NCBI RefSeq assembly: GCF_001429725.1
Contig: NZ_LMHV01000044.1
Span: forward strand, 62,001-126,000
Direction of reading: 5' to 3'
Source of the DNA: Rhizobium sp. Root708
GTDB lineage: Bacteria > Pseudomonadota > Alphaproteobacteria > Rhizobiales > Rhizobiaceae
Length of the DNA: 64,000 bases
Shown one piece after another: positions 34,513 through 46,315 of the stretch. The first letter of the stretch is position 1. Every line of letters starts with the position of its first letter. The notes beneath the pieces are model-generated. The model was given only the letters and a program-made list of their open reading frames with translations. It searched no databases and had not been told where the DNA came from. The position numbers and the translations under genes are program-made.

Positions 34513-35613
34513 TCACCGAACTTTGTAATGTCTGAGTTTGTCTTCATCGATTTCGACGCCAATTCCAGGGCGTGAACTGGGCGTCAATACCCCTGCAGCC
34601 ACTTGCAATGGTTCGACGACGAGATCGTCTTTTAGGTTTGTGTAGTAGTCGAGTTCGCCGGGTTCGCAAGCGAGCATCGGGTGCGCCGAGCTGAAGGCCA
34701 ACGCCGCTGCGGTTCCAATCATGCCATCCGCTTGAGATCCAATCAGCGTCCGGCCACCCAAGGCCTGGGCGACCGCGACGAGCTTCGCCGAGGTTGTGAA
34801 CCCCGTTCGCGTCGTTTTGATGCTCAATGCTCGGCAGGAACCGCTTACCAACTCGCGCGTGGCCGTAGCCAATGTCGGTGCACTTTCATCTGCCATGACC
34901 GCGATCGCAGCGTGGCGTGCTAGACGCTGTCGTCCGACCAGGTCTTCTGAAGGACTGGGTTCTTCCACGAGGTCGATGTCGTAATCCACCATGGCATTCA
35001 GAACTTTGATGGCCTGCTCCGCCGTCCATCCGTGGTTTGCGTCGAGATAGATTGAAGCATTGGTACCGACGGCATTGCGGACAGCAGCAACACGTTCAAT
35101 GTCGGACTTCAAGTCTTTGCTGCCGACCTTGACTTTGAACGACGAAATGGCAAAGCGGGCGCCTGCTTCCAAAGCCTCGTCAGCGACTTCCATCGGCTTC
35201 CCCATTGTGAGGATGTGTGTAACGCGCATTGGCGCACCACTGCCACCCAGCAGTCGCCAGCATGGCATGCCTGCAGCTTTGCCGCGAATGTCGTGAAGAG
35301 CGATATCAATCGCCCCATGTGTCGTGTTGTTCGCAGGAATCCACGCAAGGCGCGTAGCAATGTCTTCGACCGCAAACGGGTCGCTGCCGATCAGCGCGGG
35401 CTCGAACCAAAGCCGGACGGCTTCAACGATCGAGACCTGCGATTCCCCATAGACGAATGCCCGGACTGAAGCTTCCGCCAAGCCGATAATGCCTTCGTCT
35501 GTATGGATGCGGATCAACACATGTTCGGCACAGCTTAAGGTGCCGGAGGCCGCGACAACCGGATGATGGTATGGAATTACATAGGGAACGGTTTCGATGC
35601 CTGTCACTTTCAT
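34513..35613 (-). CDS. Enolase-superfamily dehydratase/racemase (mandelate racemase/muconate lactonizing group)
   Basis: 366 residues. Capping domain (YVIPYHHPVVAASG) and barrel with the KxK pair FKVKV, metal ligands Asp (IYLDANHGW), Glu (LVEEPSP) and Asp (VMADESAP), and a further Lys in LSIKTTRTG. Two Lys on opposite sides is the muconate lactonizing/epimerase pattern rather than the acid-sugar dehydratase His/Asp pattern, so cycloisomerisation, racemisation or epimerisation of a carboxylate is likely. It follows the MHS transporter by 67 bp, so transporter and enzyme act on the same acid under LacI control. Confidence 0.88.
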   Translation of the reverse strand: MKVTGIETVPYVIPYHHPVVAASGTLSCAEHVLIRIHTDEGIIGLAEASVRAFVYGESQVSIVEAVRLWFEPALIGSDPFAVEDIATRLAWIPANNTTHGAIDIALHDIRGKAAGMPCWRLLGGSGAPMRVTHILTMGKPMEVADEALEAGARFAISSFKVKVGSKDLKSDIERVAAVRNAVGTNASIYLDANHGWTAEQAIKVLNAMVDYDIDLVEEPSPSEDLVGRQRLARHAAIAVMADESAPTLATATRELVSGSCRALSIKTTRTGFTTSAKLVAVAQALGGRTLIGSQADGMIGTAAALAFSSAHPMLACEPGELDYYTNLKDDLVVEPLQVAAGVLTPSSRPGIGVEIDEDKLRHYKVR

Positions 35614-35680
35614 TGCTCAGCCCTTTCGTTTTTATGAGTTGGCAAGGCGCGTCCGAGCGCGCGTTGCCGGCGTGTTCCAA

Positions 35681-36961
35681 TCAGCTTACGGCAGCCGATC
35701 TGAGATCAATCCCTTTCGTCTCTGGTGTGACAGTTACCGTTACGGCGCCAACAATCGCAGCGATCATCAGAAGAATGGCGGGAGACAAAGGCGAACCGGT
35801 GCTGGAAACCATGTACGTGGCGAGCAGGGGCGTAAAGCCTCCGAAAACAGCAAAGCTCAAGTTGTAAGCAAGGGCATGACCGGACTGCCGGATCGCGGTC
35901 GGAAACAGTTCCAAGGTCGTGACGAAACTGCTTCCTGCATAGATGCAGAAACCGATGACGAGTGCCAGCTGCCCTGCGACCGCACCCATAACCGTGCCAT
36001 TCGAGGCAAGGGCGAACGCCGGATATGCAGCCAGAAATAACCAAGAAGCGCCGATGAGGAGCATCGGGCGGCGCCCGAAGCGGTCAGCAAGCGAGCCACC
36101 GACTGGCAAGAGCACGAATATCAAGACGTTTGCGGCCGCGTTGGAGAGCAATGCAGTTGCGGTGCTGACTTTGGCTGTTTGCAGTAGGAATGTGTACATG
36201 TAGCCCAACAAGGTGAAGGCTGTGACGGCATGAAGTGAGACCAGGAAGATTGCATTGAGGGTCGCGCGACTTGATCTGAAGGAAGCGGCCTTGACCGGAT
36301 TCACGTCTCGGGCCTCGGCGCGTGCCAGGTTCGACTCTTCAGGATCATCAAGATTCTTGCGCAGCCAAAGACCGATGACACCCAAAGCACCGCCGATCAG
36401 GAATGGTAGCCTCCATCCCCAGTCTCCGTACGCATCGTCTCCGATTACCAGTCGAAGTAAGTAAATGATCGCAGCGGCGAAAGCGACTGGAAGGAAACCC
36501 CAGCCACCAATAAGTGCTGCCCATGCGCCCCTCTTTCGAACCGGCGCGGTCTCTACAACGTAACTCAGAGCGCCACTTGTTTCACCCGCTGCAAAGCAGC
36601 TCTGCGCGAGTCGGCAGGTCACCAAAAGAACCGGTGCCCAGATACCAATCTGATCGTGTGTTGGCAGGAGACCCGTGGCGAATGTGACTGTGCCCATCAG
36701 CAGCACAGTGAGGCTGAGGATGCGCATGCGCCCAAACTTGTCGCCGAAATAGCCGAAGAACGTTCCGCCGAGCGGGCGTGCCAAGAAAGCAATCCCATAA
36801 ATTGCGAAGGTGCTGATCAACGCCGTTACCGGTTCCGTCTTGGGAAAAAAGTGTGACGCAATCGTTGGCGCGGTTAGCGCATATATGTGGAAATCATACC
36901 ACTCGACGAAAGCGCCAACCGCTGCGCCTCTGAGCCGTTGCTTTGGTGTAATGGTATTCAT
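35681..36961 (-). CDS. MFS transporter, metabolite:H+ symporter (MHS/ProP-like) family
   Basis: 426 residues, 12 membrane segments. Family marks: AVGAFVEWYDFHIYALTAP at the N-terminus, GGTFFGYFGDKFGRMRIL loop 2-3, and GGSLADRFGRRPML loop 8-9. MHS members import alpha-ketoglutarate, shikimate, proline/betaine or dicarboxylates. GGGAGGAGCTTGCG precedes the ATG at 36961; longer frames are not homologous. It leads the two-gene operon with the enolase-superfamily enzyme, divergent from the LacI regulator. Confidence 0.9.
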   Translation of the reverse strand: MNTITPKQRLRGAAVGAFVEWYDFHIYALTAPTIASHFFPKTEPVTALISTFAIYGIAFLARPLGGTFFGYFGDKFGRMRILSLTVLLMGTVTFATGLLPTHDQIGIWAPVLLVTCRLAQSCFAAGETSGALSYVVETAPVRKRGAWAALIGGWGFLPVAFAAAIIYLLRLVIGDDAYGDWGWRLPFLIGGALGVIGLWLRKNLDDPEESNLARAEARDVNPVKAASFRSSRATLNAIFLVSLHAVTAFTLLGYMYTFLLQTAKVSTATALLSNAAANVLIFVLLPVGGSLADRFGRRPMLLIGASWLFLAAYPAFALASNGTVMGAVAGQLALVIGFCIYAGSSFVTTLELFPTAIRQSGHALAYNLSFAVFGGFTPLLATYMVSSTGSPLSPAILLMIAAIVGAVTVTVTPETKGIDLRSAAVS

Positions 36962-37135
36962 CGCAAGCTCCTCCCTAGAGCAAACTATTCCGCTACACGC
37001 ACCGACCCGACGAGGCTGCGACCAGAGGCACAGACCAGCCGGGTAAGGCACCACCAGCTCCGCCTCCCTGACGGTGCTGCTCGATGGCGGCGACACGCAG
37101 CGCGCCTCCCGCCGTTCCAGATCCAATCTTCGATC

Positions 37136-37159
37136 GGGAATGTTCCCGGGAACGTTCCC
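37136..37159. promoter_or_regulatory. Tandem LacI-family operator
   Basis: Two abutting 12-bp palindromes, GGGAATGTTCCC (37136-37147) and GGGAACGTTCCC (37148-37159). The junction forms a third palindrome, TTCCCGGGAA. It lies between the divergent transporter operon and the lacI-type gene, 67 bp before the latter, where one or two repressor dimers could control both directions. Confidence 0.75.
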
Positions 37160-37226
37160 ATCTTGTGTATGGAGCGTTCTGATGTCAAGACACGAAACAT
37201 GGTTTTTGCTACGCGAGGGAGCTTGG

Positions 37227-38249
37227 ATGCCTATCGACAATAAAAGAAACCCGGGCGCCAGCGTAACTTTGAGGGACGTGGCTGACGCCGCGGGTGTGTC
37301 CAAATCGACGGTATCTCGAATTCTTGATGAGCGCCTGCCCCGCTCGGACAGCGCCTCAGCGACGCGTGTGCGCCAGGTTGCCGCCGAACTAGGCTACGTC
37401 CGTGACATTTCAGCAGCGAACCTCCGGCGAGGAAAGACTTCGACAATTGGGGTATTGGTTCCAAGCTTGGCAGAAACAGTTATGGGCACGTTTTACGAGG
37501 CTCTGGTGAAGGCTTGCCAGAAATTCGGTCAATTTGCTATCGTTGCCACGACCAACGAGGACGCGGCCGCCGAACGTCATGCCGTAAATTCCTTGTTGGC
37601 GAGAGGCGTCGACGGATTGATCCTGACAACAGCAAGAATCGGTGACGTCGTCCCAAGCGAAATAAAAGCCAAGGGGGTGCCTTACGTCCTTGCATTGCGG
37701 ACAAATGGCAAGGGGCCCGCTTCTCTGGGCGACGACGAGCTTGGAGGCTATCTGGCAACTCGTCACCTGCTCGACCTCGGCCACCGCAGAATAGCGATCA
37801 TTGCAGGGAGGACCTATGCCTCTAGTTCGGTCGGCCGTCAGAGGGGTTATGAGCGAGCGATGTCAGAAGCCGGCTTTCAACCGCTTGACGACTGGCTTGT
37901 CAACACAGGATTTGACTTTGACGACGGGGCAGCAGCAGCAGCAAAGCTCTATGGCGGCGCGCACCGACCGACCGCGATTTTTGCAGTCAATGACAATCTC
38001 GCTATCGGCGCGATGTCTTGGCTTGAAGCGCACGGGTTGTCCGTACCTGCAGATGTTTCGGTGGTTGGCTATAACGACATTCCCGTTGTGCGCCATCTCG
38101 CACCACCTATGACCAGTGTGCGGGTACCGTTCGACCACATAGCTTCTTCGGCGGTCGAGCTTTTGCAACTCACTCTTGCAGAGGCCGAAAACGAGATCCG
38201 AATTGCCTCTCCCACGTTGATCCCGCGCGGTTCGACATCACGGCTGTAA
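37227..38249 (+). CDS. LacI-family transcriptional regulator
   Basis: 340 residues. HTH near residues 13-35 (TLRDVADAAGVSKSTVSRIL), hinge helix (ISAANLRRGKTSTIGVLVP), then a periplasmic-binding-protein-like effector domain with FAVNDNLAIGAMSWL and DVSVVGYNDIPV. GAGGGAGCTTGG precedes the ATG at 37227; an ATG at 37182 would add 15 residues. It probably represses the divergent MHS transporter/enolase-superfamily operon in the absence of the transported acid. Confidence 0.92.
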   Translation: MPIDNKRNPGASVTLRDVADAAGVSKSTVSRILDERLPRSDSASATRVRQVAAELGYVRDISAANLRRGKTSTIGVLVPSLAETVMGTFYEALVKACQKFGQFAIVATTNEDAAAERHAVNSLLARGVDGLILTTARIGDVVPSEIKAKGVPYVLALRTNGKGPASLGDDELGGYLATRHLLDLGHRRIAIIAGRTYASSSVGRQRGYERAMSEAGFQPLDDWLVNTGFDFDDGAAAAAKLYGGAHRPTAIFAVNDNLAIGAMSWLEAHGLSVPADVSVVGYNDIPVVRHLAPPMTSVRVPFDHIASSAVELLQLTLAEAENEIRIASPTLIPRGSTSRL

Positions 38250-38408
38250 GGCTGGCTTTCAGACCACCCCAGTCTGCTCACGGCCAGTTAGTAGATCGAG
38301 GGAAACAGTGTCGTTAAGGGTTCGAAGTCTTATCCATCCATCGCACCGTCAGCTACGGAAGCCGTCTCCGGATGGATCAGCACTTTGCGTTGCGTCCTTG
38401 TTGATATC

Positions 38409-40070
38409 TCACATATTCGAATAGACCGGCCCCTCGCCGCCCTGCGGCGGCACCCAGTTGATGTTCTGGTTGGGATCCTTGATGTCGCAGGTCTTGCAGT
38501 GGACGCAGTTCTGTGCGTTGATGACGTAGGTCTCCTGCCCGTCCTTCTCGACCCACTCGTAGACGCCGGCAGGACAGTAGCGCGTCGAGGGACCGGCGAA
38601 GATATCATGTTCCGACGACTTCTGCAGCGCCATGTCCTTGACCTTCAGATGCACCGGCTCGTTCTCCTCGTGGTTGGTGTTCGACAAGAACACCGAAGAG
38701 AGACGGTCGAAGGTCAGCACGCCGTCGGGCTTGGGGTAGTCGATCTTCTTGTGCTTGGAAGCCGGCTCCAGCGACTGGGCGTCGGTCTTGCCGTGGCCGA
38801 GCGTGCCGAAAAAGGAGAAGCCGAACAGCTGGTTGGTCCACATGTCGAGACCGCCGAGCGCCACGCCAACGGCCGTGCCGAACTTCGACCACAGCGGCTT
38901 GACGTTGCGGACCCGCTTCAGGTCCTTGCCGATGTCGCTCGAACGCCAGTCGTTCTCGATCTCGATGATCTCGTCATTGGCGCGGCCGGCGGCGATGGCG
39001 TCAGCGATCCTGTCCGCCGCCAGCATGCCCGAGAGCACGGCGTTATGGCTGCCCTTGATGCGGGGAACGTTGACGAAGCCGGCCGAGCAGCCGATCAGGG
39101 CGCCGCCTGGGAAGGTGAGCTTCGGCACCGACTGGTAACCGCCCTCGGTAATGGCACGGGCGCCGTACGACAGGCGCTTGCCGCCCTCGAAGGTGGTGCG
39201 GACCGCCGGATGCGTCTTGAAGCGCTGGAATTCCTCGAAGGGGTAGAGGTAGGGATTCTTGTAGTTCAGGTGAACCACGAAGCCGACTGCGACGAGGTTG
39301 TCTTCAAGATGATACAGGAAGGAACCACCGCCGGTCTTCATGCCGAGCGGCCAGCCAAAGGAGTGCTGCACGAGGCCCTGTTTGTGGTTCTCCGGCTTGA
39401 CCTGCCAGAGTTCCTTGATTCCGATGCCGAACTTTTGCGGTTCGCGATCCTTCTGCAGGTCGAACTTGGCGATGAGTTGCTTGGCGAGCGAGCCGCGCAC
39501 GCCTTCGCCGATCAGCACATACTTGCCGAGCAGTTCCATGCCGCGGGTGAAATTCGGGCCGGGTTCGCCGTTTTTCTCGACGCCCATGTCGCCGGTCGCG
39601 ACACCGATGACGGCGCCTTTGTCATTGTAGAGCACTTCGGTGGCGGCGAAGCCCGGATAGATCTCGACGCCCAAGGCTTCCGCGTGGCCCGCCAGCCAGC
39701 GACAGACGTTGCCGAGCGAGACGATGTAATTGCAGTGATTGCTCATCAGCGGCGGCATCAGAACGTTCGGCAGGCGGATCGAGCCGGCAGGACCGAGCAC
39801 CAGGAAATGGTCGGCATTGACTTCGGTCTTGAACGGATGGTCGGTCTCGCCGCGCCAGTCCGGCAGCAGCCGATCGATGCCGATGGGATCGACGACGGCG
39901 CCCGAGAAGATATGGGCGCCGACTTCGGCGCCCTTCTCCAAGACGACGACCGAAAGGTCCGGATTGACCTGCTTCAGCCTGATCGCAGCCGACAGCCCGG
40001 CCGGTCCACCGCCGACGATGACCACGTCGAATTCCATGCTTTCACGTTCAAACGCGCTTTCGTCCGCCAT
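38409..40070 (-). CDS. Electron-transfer flavoprotein:ubiquinone oxidoreductase
   Basis: 553 residues. FAD motif VVIVGGGPAGLSAAIRL at the start, ubiquinone-binding and second FAD segments, and the C-terminal 4Fe-4S cluster region (YCPAGVYEW ... NAQNCVHCKTCDIKDP). It passes electrons from reduced ETF (from acyl-CoA dehydrogenases) to ubiquinone at the inner face of the membrane. CAGGAGAAATCGA precedes the ATG. It lies 36 bp after the epimerase gene, so it reads as the last gene of the propionyl-CoA operon. Its codons look more GC-rich than those of neighbours, so it may have come from the chromosomal core set. Confidence 0.95.
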   Translation of the reverse strand: MADESAFERESMEFDVVIVGGGPAGLSAAIRLKQVNPDLSVVVLEKGAEVGAHIFSGAVVDPIGIDRLLPDWRGETDHPFKTEVNADHFLVLGPAGSIRLPNVLMPPLMSNHCNYIVSLGNVCRWLAGHAEALGVEIYPGFAATEVLYNDKGAVIGVATGDMGVEKNGEPGPNFTRGMELLGKYVLIGEGVRGSLAKQLIAKFDLQKDREPQKFGIGIKELWQVKPENHKQGLVQHSFGWPLGMKTGGGSFLYHLEDNLVAVGFVVHLNYKNPYLYPFEEFQRFKTHPAVRTTFEGGKRLSYGARAITEGGYQSVPKLTFPGGALIGCSAGFVNVPRIKGSHNAVLSGMLAADRIADAIAAGRANDEIIEIENDWRSSDIGKDLKRVRNVKPLWSKFGTAVGVALGGLDMWTNQLFGFSFFGTLGHGKTDAQSLEPASKHKKIDYPKPDGVLTFDRLSSVFLSNTNHEENEPVHLKVKDMALQKSSEHDIFAGPSTRYCPAGVYEWVEKDGQETYVINAQNCVHCKTCDIKDPNQNINWVPPQGGEGPVYSNM

Positions 40071-40106
40071 TCGATTTCTCCTGATCGGCCGATCGTTCGT
40101 ACAACC

Positions 40107-40508
40107 CTATATCTGCTCGAACTCGACCAAGGCGCCTTGGAAGTCTTTGGGATGCGCGAATAGAACCGGCTTGTCGTGAGCGCCAAGCTTCGGCGTGCCG
40201 TCTCCAAGAACCCTCACACCAATGTCGCGGAGCTTGTCGGCAGCCTCGCCGATTTCGGCAACCTCAAAGCACAGATGGTGAATGCCGCCGCTTGGGTTTC
40301 GTTCTAGAAATGCTTCGATTGGCGATCCCTGACCTAGCGGATGCATGAGCTCGATCTTAGTGTTCGGAATGGTGACGAACACGACGGTGACGCCGTGTTC
40401 AGGTAGGTCTTTAGGGTCGGAGACGTTTGCACCAAGCGACTTGTATTGCGCCGCAGCCTTGGAGAGATCCGGAACGGCTATCGCGATGTGATTGAGCCAG
40501 GTTAACAT
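40107..40508 (-). CDS. mce: Methylmalonyl-CoA epimerase
   Basis: 133 residues, VOC fold. NHIAIAVPDL carries the first metal His, IELMHPLG the Glu region, GIHHLCFEV the second His and LVEFEQI the final Glu. It converts (S)- to (R)-methylmalonyl-CoA between propionyl-CoA carboxylase and the mutase. Its place 6 bp after the mutase gene and the family-typical length make the call firm. Confidence 0.93.
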   Translation of the reverse strand: MLTWLNHIAIAVPDLSKAAAQYKSLGANVSDPKDLPEHGVTVVFVTIPNTKIELMHPLGQGSPIEAFLERNPSGGIHHLCFEVAEIGEAADKLRDIGVRVLGDGTPKLGAHDKPVLFAHPKDFQGALVEFEQI

Positions 40509-40514
40509 CTTTCC

Positions 40515-42649
40515 TCACCTATTCCTCAAGCGACCTTCCAGAAGGTCAAGAACGGCCCGGCCGGCATCCATGACGTTGGTGCCTGGTCCGAAAACTGCCG
40601 CTACGCCATGCTCGAGCAGGAACTGATAATCCTGACGCGGGACCACACCGCCACAGACCACAATAACATCGCCACCGCCCTTTTCTTTTAGAGCGTCGAC
40701 CAACTGTGGCAAGAGTGTCTTATGGCCGGCGGCCAGCGAGGAAACACCAATCACATGGACTTTGGCTGAGAGTGCCATATCGGCCGCTTCCTGCGGTGTT
40801 TGAAACAAAGGTCCCGCGAAAACGTCAAAACCCATGTCGCCGAAGGCAGACGCGATGATCTTTGCCCCGCGGTCATGTCCATCCTGGCCAAGCTTGGCAA
40901 CCATGATCTTCGGCTTGCGGCTAAGGCTTCGCGAGAGGTCTCCGAGACGAGTGACAAGTGTCTCAAGCTCTGGATCGCCGATGTAGGCTCTGCCGTAGAT
41001 GTCATTGACCACTTCCGGGACTGCAGTATGATCCCCGAACACCAATCGCATCGCATCCGATATCTCGCCGACGGTGGCGCGCGCCCGCGCTGCCTCGACA
41101 GCAGCGGCAAGCAGGTTACCCTCGCCGCTCCGGGCGACTTCGGAGAGCGCTTCCAGCGTCTCGCGCACTTTGCCGCTGTCGCGGCGGCGCCGGGTGTCCT
41201 CAATCCGCCTGACCTGCGCGGCGCGCACGGCGGCATTGTCGATCGCCAGGATTTCCAGCTCTTCCTCGGTTTCCAGCCGGTATTTGTTGACGCCGACGAT
41301 CACCTCGTCACCCTTGTCGACCGCCGCCTGACGGCGCGTTGCCGCCTCCTCGATCAGCCGCTTCGGCAGGCCTTCGTTGACGGCCTTCGTCATGCCGCCG
41401 AGCGCCTCAACCTCCTCGATCAACGCCCAGGCCTTGTCGGCAAGCTCCTTCGTTAGGCTCTCGACGTAATAGGAGCCTGCGAGCGGATCGACGACCTTGG
41501 TGACGCCGGTCTCATGCTGCAGGATCAGCTGGGTGTTGCGGGCGATGCGGGCCGAAAATTCCGTCGGCAGCGCGATCGCCTCGTCGAAGGAATTGGTGTG
41601 GAGCGACTGCGTGCCGCCGAGCACGGCTGACATCGCCTCGAAGGCGGTTCTGACAATATTGTTGTAGGGATCCTGCTCCTGCAGCGAGACGCCGGATGTC
41701 TGGCAGTGCGTGCGCAGCATCAGCGACGACGCATTCTTCGGCTCGAACTCCTCCATGATCTTCGTCCACAGCAGACGGGCGGCACGCAGCTTCGCGGCCT
41801 CCATGAAGAAGTTCATGCCGATCGCGAAAAAGAAGGAGAGGCGCCCGGCGAAGTCGTCGACGTTCAAGCCCTTGGCGATCGCGGCCCGCACATATTCGCG
41901 CCCGTCGGCAAGCGTGAATGCGAGTTCTTGCACCAGCGTCGCGCCGGCTTCCTGCATGTGATAGCCGGAGATCGAGATCGAGTTGAACTTCGGCATCTCC
42001 CTGGCCGTATATTCGATGATATCGGCCACGATCCGCATCGAGGGCTCTGGCGGATAGATATAGGTGTTACGGACCATGAACTCCTTGAGGATGTCGTTCT
42101 GGATGGTCCCAGAGAGCTCGGCGCGCGATACGCCCTGCTCTTCTCCGGCAACGATGAAGGAAGCGAGGATCGGAATGACGGCGCCGTTCATCGTCATCGA
42201 CACGGAGATCTTTTCGAGCGGAATGCCATCGAAAAGGATCTTCATGTCCTCGACGCTGTCGATCGCCACGCCAGCCTTGCCGACATCGCCTTCGACGCGT
42301 GGATGGTCACTGTCATAGCCGCGATGGGTGGCGAGGTCGAAGGCGACCGACACGCCCTGCTGACCGGCGGCGAGCGCCTTGCGGTAGAAAGCATTAGAGG
42401 CTTCAGCGGTCGAGAAACCGGCATATTGGCGGATCGTCCAGGGGCGCCCGGCATACATCGTGGCGCGCGGTCCGCGGGTGAAGGGAGCGAAGCCCGGCAG
42501 GCTGTCCAGATGATCGGCGGAGGCGAGATCGCCGGCGGTATAGAGTGGCTTGACGTCGATGCCCTCAGGCGTCTTCCAGGCGAGCGCTTCCGGCGAGGCT
42601 TTCAATTCCTTCTCGGCCAATGCCTGCCATGCATGAGTATCCACCGTCA

Positions 42650-42653
<4 letters not shown>
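40515..42653 (-). CDS. scpA: Methylmalonyl-CoA mutase, single chain
   Basis: 712 residues with both domains: N-terminal substrate barrel (GLATMYAGRPW-like RGPRATMYAGRPWTIRQYAG, SGYHMQEAGAT) and C-terminal cobalamin domain with DGHDRG (His593 as lower cobalt ligand), VIGVSSLAAGH and VVCGGVVP. It isomerises (R)-methylmalonyl-CoA to succinyl-CoA using adenosylcobalamin. In Sinorhizobium the equivalent gene is called bhbA. The ATG overlaps the pccA stop (ATGA), so the two are coupled. No MeaB-type chaperone gene is seen nearby. Confidence 0.96.
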
Positions 42654-44656
<2,003 letters not shown>

Positions 44657-44668
44657 GAGATCAGCCTG

Positions 44669-46201
44669 TTAAAGAGGTATCGTGTCGTGCTTCTTCCAGC
44701 GGGCATCGACCTGCTTATTGCGAAGCGAGGCGAATGCTCGAGCGATGCGGCGACGAGACGAATGGGGCATGATAACCTCATCGATGAAGCCACGTTCGGC
44801 GGCAACGAACGGATTGGCAAAACGCGCCTCGTATTCCCGCACGCGTGCGGCGATCTTGGCTGGATCGTCGACCTCGCCGCGATAGAGGATCTCGGTGGCG
44901 CCCTTCGCGCCCATGACAGCAATCTCGGCGCTCGGCCAGGCATAGTTAACGTCCGCCCCGATATGCTTGGATGCCATGACGTCGTAGGCGCCGCCATAAG
45001 CCTTGCGCGTGATGAGCGTCACCATCGGTACAGTCGCCTGGGAATAAGCAAATAGCAGCTTGGCACCATGCTTGATCACGCCACCATATTCCTGCGCGGT
45101 GCCGGGAAGGAAACCCGGAACGTCCACGAGTGTCAGGATAGGAATATTAAACGCATCGCAGAACCGCACGAAGCGCGCTGCCTTTCTTGATGAATCGATA
45201 TCAAGGCAGCCGGCCAGGACTGTCGGCTGATTGGCGACCACGCCGACGCTCTGACCCTCCATGCGAATGAAGCCGGTGATGATATTGCCGGCGAATGACG
45301 ATTGGAGTTCAAAGAACTCGCCCTCATCGGCAAGCGCATGTATCAGTTCCTTCATATCATAGGGCTTGTTGGAGCTATTTGGCACAAGCGTATCGAGGCG
45401 TTGCTCCAGACGTTCAGGATCGTCGTGGAACGGGCGGGTGGGCGGCTTTTCTCGATTGTTGAGCGGAAGGAAGTCGAAAAGCAGCCGAATGTTTTCAAGT
45501 GTTTCGACATCGTCATCGAAGGCCCCATCGGCTACCGACGACTTTGATGTATGTGTGCGCGCGCCGCCCAGTTCCTCTGCCGTGACGATCTCGTTGGTCA
45601 CGGTCTTCACGACGTCGGGTCCCGTCACGAACATGTAGGAGGAATCTCTCACCATGAAGATGAAGTCGGTCATGGCGGGGGAGTAAACTGCGCCCCCGGC
45701 ACATGGCCCCATAATCACCGAGATCTGCGGGATGACGCCGGAGGCCTCAACGTTTCTCTTGAAGACATCCGCATAACCGGCGAGAGATGCGACGCCTTCC
45801 TGGATACGCGCACCTCCGGAATCGTTGAGCCCGATGACTGGAGCCCCGTTGCGCAACGCCATATCCATAATTTTGCAGATCTTCTGCGCGTGCGTTTCCG
45901 AAAGTGATCCGCCGAGAACCGTAAAATCCTGCGAAAACACATAGACTTGGCGGCCGTTGATCGTGCCCCACCCCGTCACCACGCCGTCACCGGCGACCTT
46001 CTGCTCCGCCATGCCGAAATCGACACAGCGGTGCGTGACATACATATCATATTCCTCAAAGGACCCTTCGTCGAGAAGGACTTCCAGCCGCTCTCGGGCC
46101 GTCAGTTTGCCCTTGGCGTGTTGGGCCGCGACCCTGCGTTCGCCACCGCCTAATCGCGCTTCGGCTCGCCGGGTTTCGAGCTGGTCCAATATCGTCTGCA
46201 T
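44669..46201 (-). CDS. pccB: Propionyl-CoA carboxylase beta subunit
   Basis: 510 residues, the usual length. Carboxyltransferase halves with SGGARIQEGVASLAGYADVF and the oxyanion-hole glycines of ITGFIRMEGQSVGVVANQP, DVPGFLPGTAQE and GGAYDVMASKH. It moves the carboxyl group from biotin to propionyl-CoA. The ATG at 46201 was chosen because the family N-terminus (ILDQLETRRAEARLGGG) begins there, with GGGAGCGAAC upstream. It leads the pccB-pccA-mutase-epimerase-ETF:QO operon and is divergent from the regulator. Confidence 0.96.
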   Translation of the reverse strand: MQTILDQLETRRAEARLGGGERRVAAQHAKGKLTARERLEVLLDEGSFEEYDMYVTHRCVDFGMAEQKVAGDGVVTGWGTINGRQVYVFSQDFTVLGGSLSETHAQKICKIMDMALRNGAPVIGLNDSGGARIQEGVASLAGYADVFKRNVEASGVIPQISVIMGPCAGGAVYSPAMTDFIFMVRDSSYMFVTGPDVVKTVTNEIVTAEELGGARTHTSKSSVADGAFDDDVETLENIRLLFDFLPLNNREKPPTRPFHDDPERLEQRLDTLVPNSSNKPYDMKELIHALADEGEFFELQSSFAGNIITGFIRMEGQSVGVVANQPTVLAGCLDIDSSRKAARFVRFCDAFNIPILTLVDVPGFLPGTAQEYGGVIKHGAKLLFAYSQATVPMVTLITRKAYGGAYDVMASKHIGADVNYAWPSAEIAVMGAKGATEILYRGEVDDPAKIAARVREYEARFANPFVAAERGFIDEVIMPHSSRRRIARAFASLRNKQVDARWKKHDTIPL

Positions 46202-46256
46202 GTTCGCTCCCTCGCTGCCCCACCTTTCTATAGGACCGATCGGCGGACGAAAACGC

Positions 46257-46285
46257 TTGAACGCGAGCAATTGTGAAGTTATAGA
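46257..46285 (+). promoter_or_regulatory. Probable promoter of the pccR-type gene
   Basis: TTGAAC (46257-46262), 17-bp spacer, TATAGA (46280-46285). The predicted leader is only about 23 bases, and no Shine-Dalgarno sequence is visible before the ATG at 46316. Confidence 0.5.
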
Positions 46286-46293
46286 AATTCAAA

Positions 46294-46315
46294 ATGCAAA
46301 TTGCGAAGTTGCGAA
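46294..46315. promoter_or_regulatory. Repeated PccR-type boxes between pccB and its regulator
   Basis: ATGCAAA (46294-46300), TTGCGAA (46301-46307) and TTGCGAA (46309-46315), with a further TTGTGAA at 46271-46277. Regulators of this family (RamB, PccR) are known to bind TTTGCAAA-type repeats. The last box ends at the base before the regulator's ATG. Confidence 0.6.

Noticed and set aside
38385..40163. 592-codon open frame antisense to ETF:QO
   Set aside because: It mirrors a highly conserved ETF:QO gene with strong GC3 bias; its protein is Leu/Val/Asp-Glu repetitive and resembles no family.
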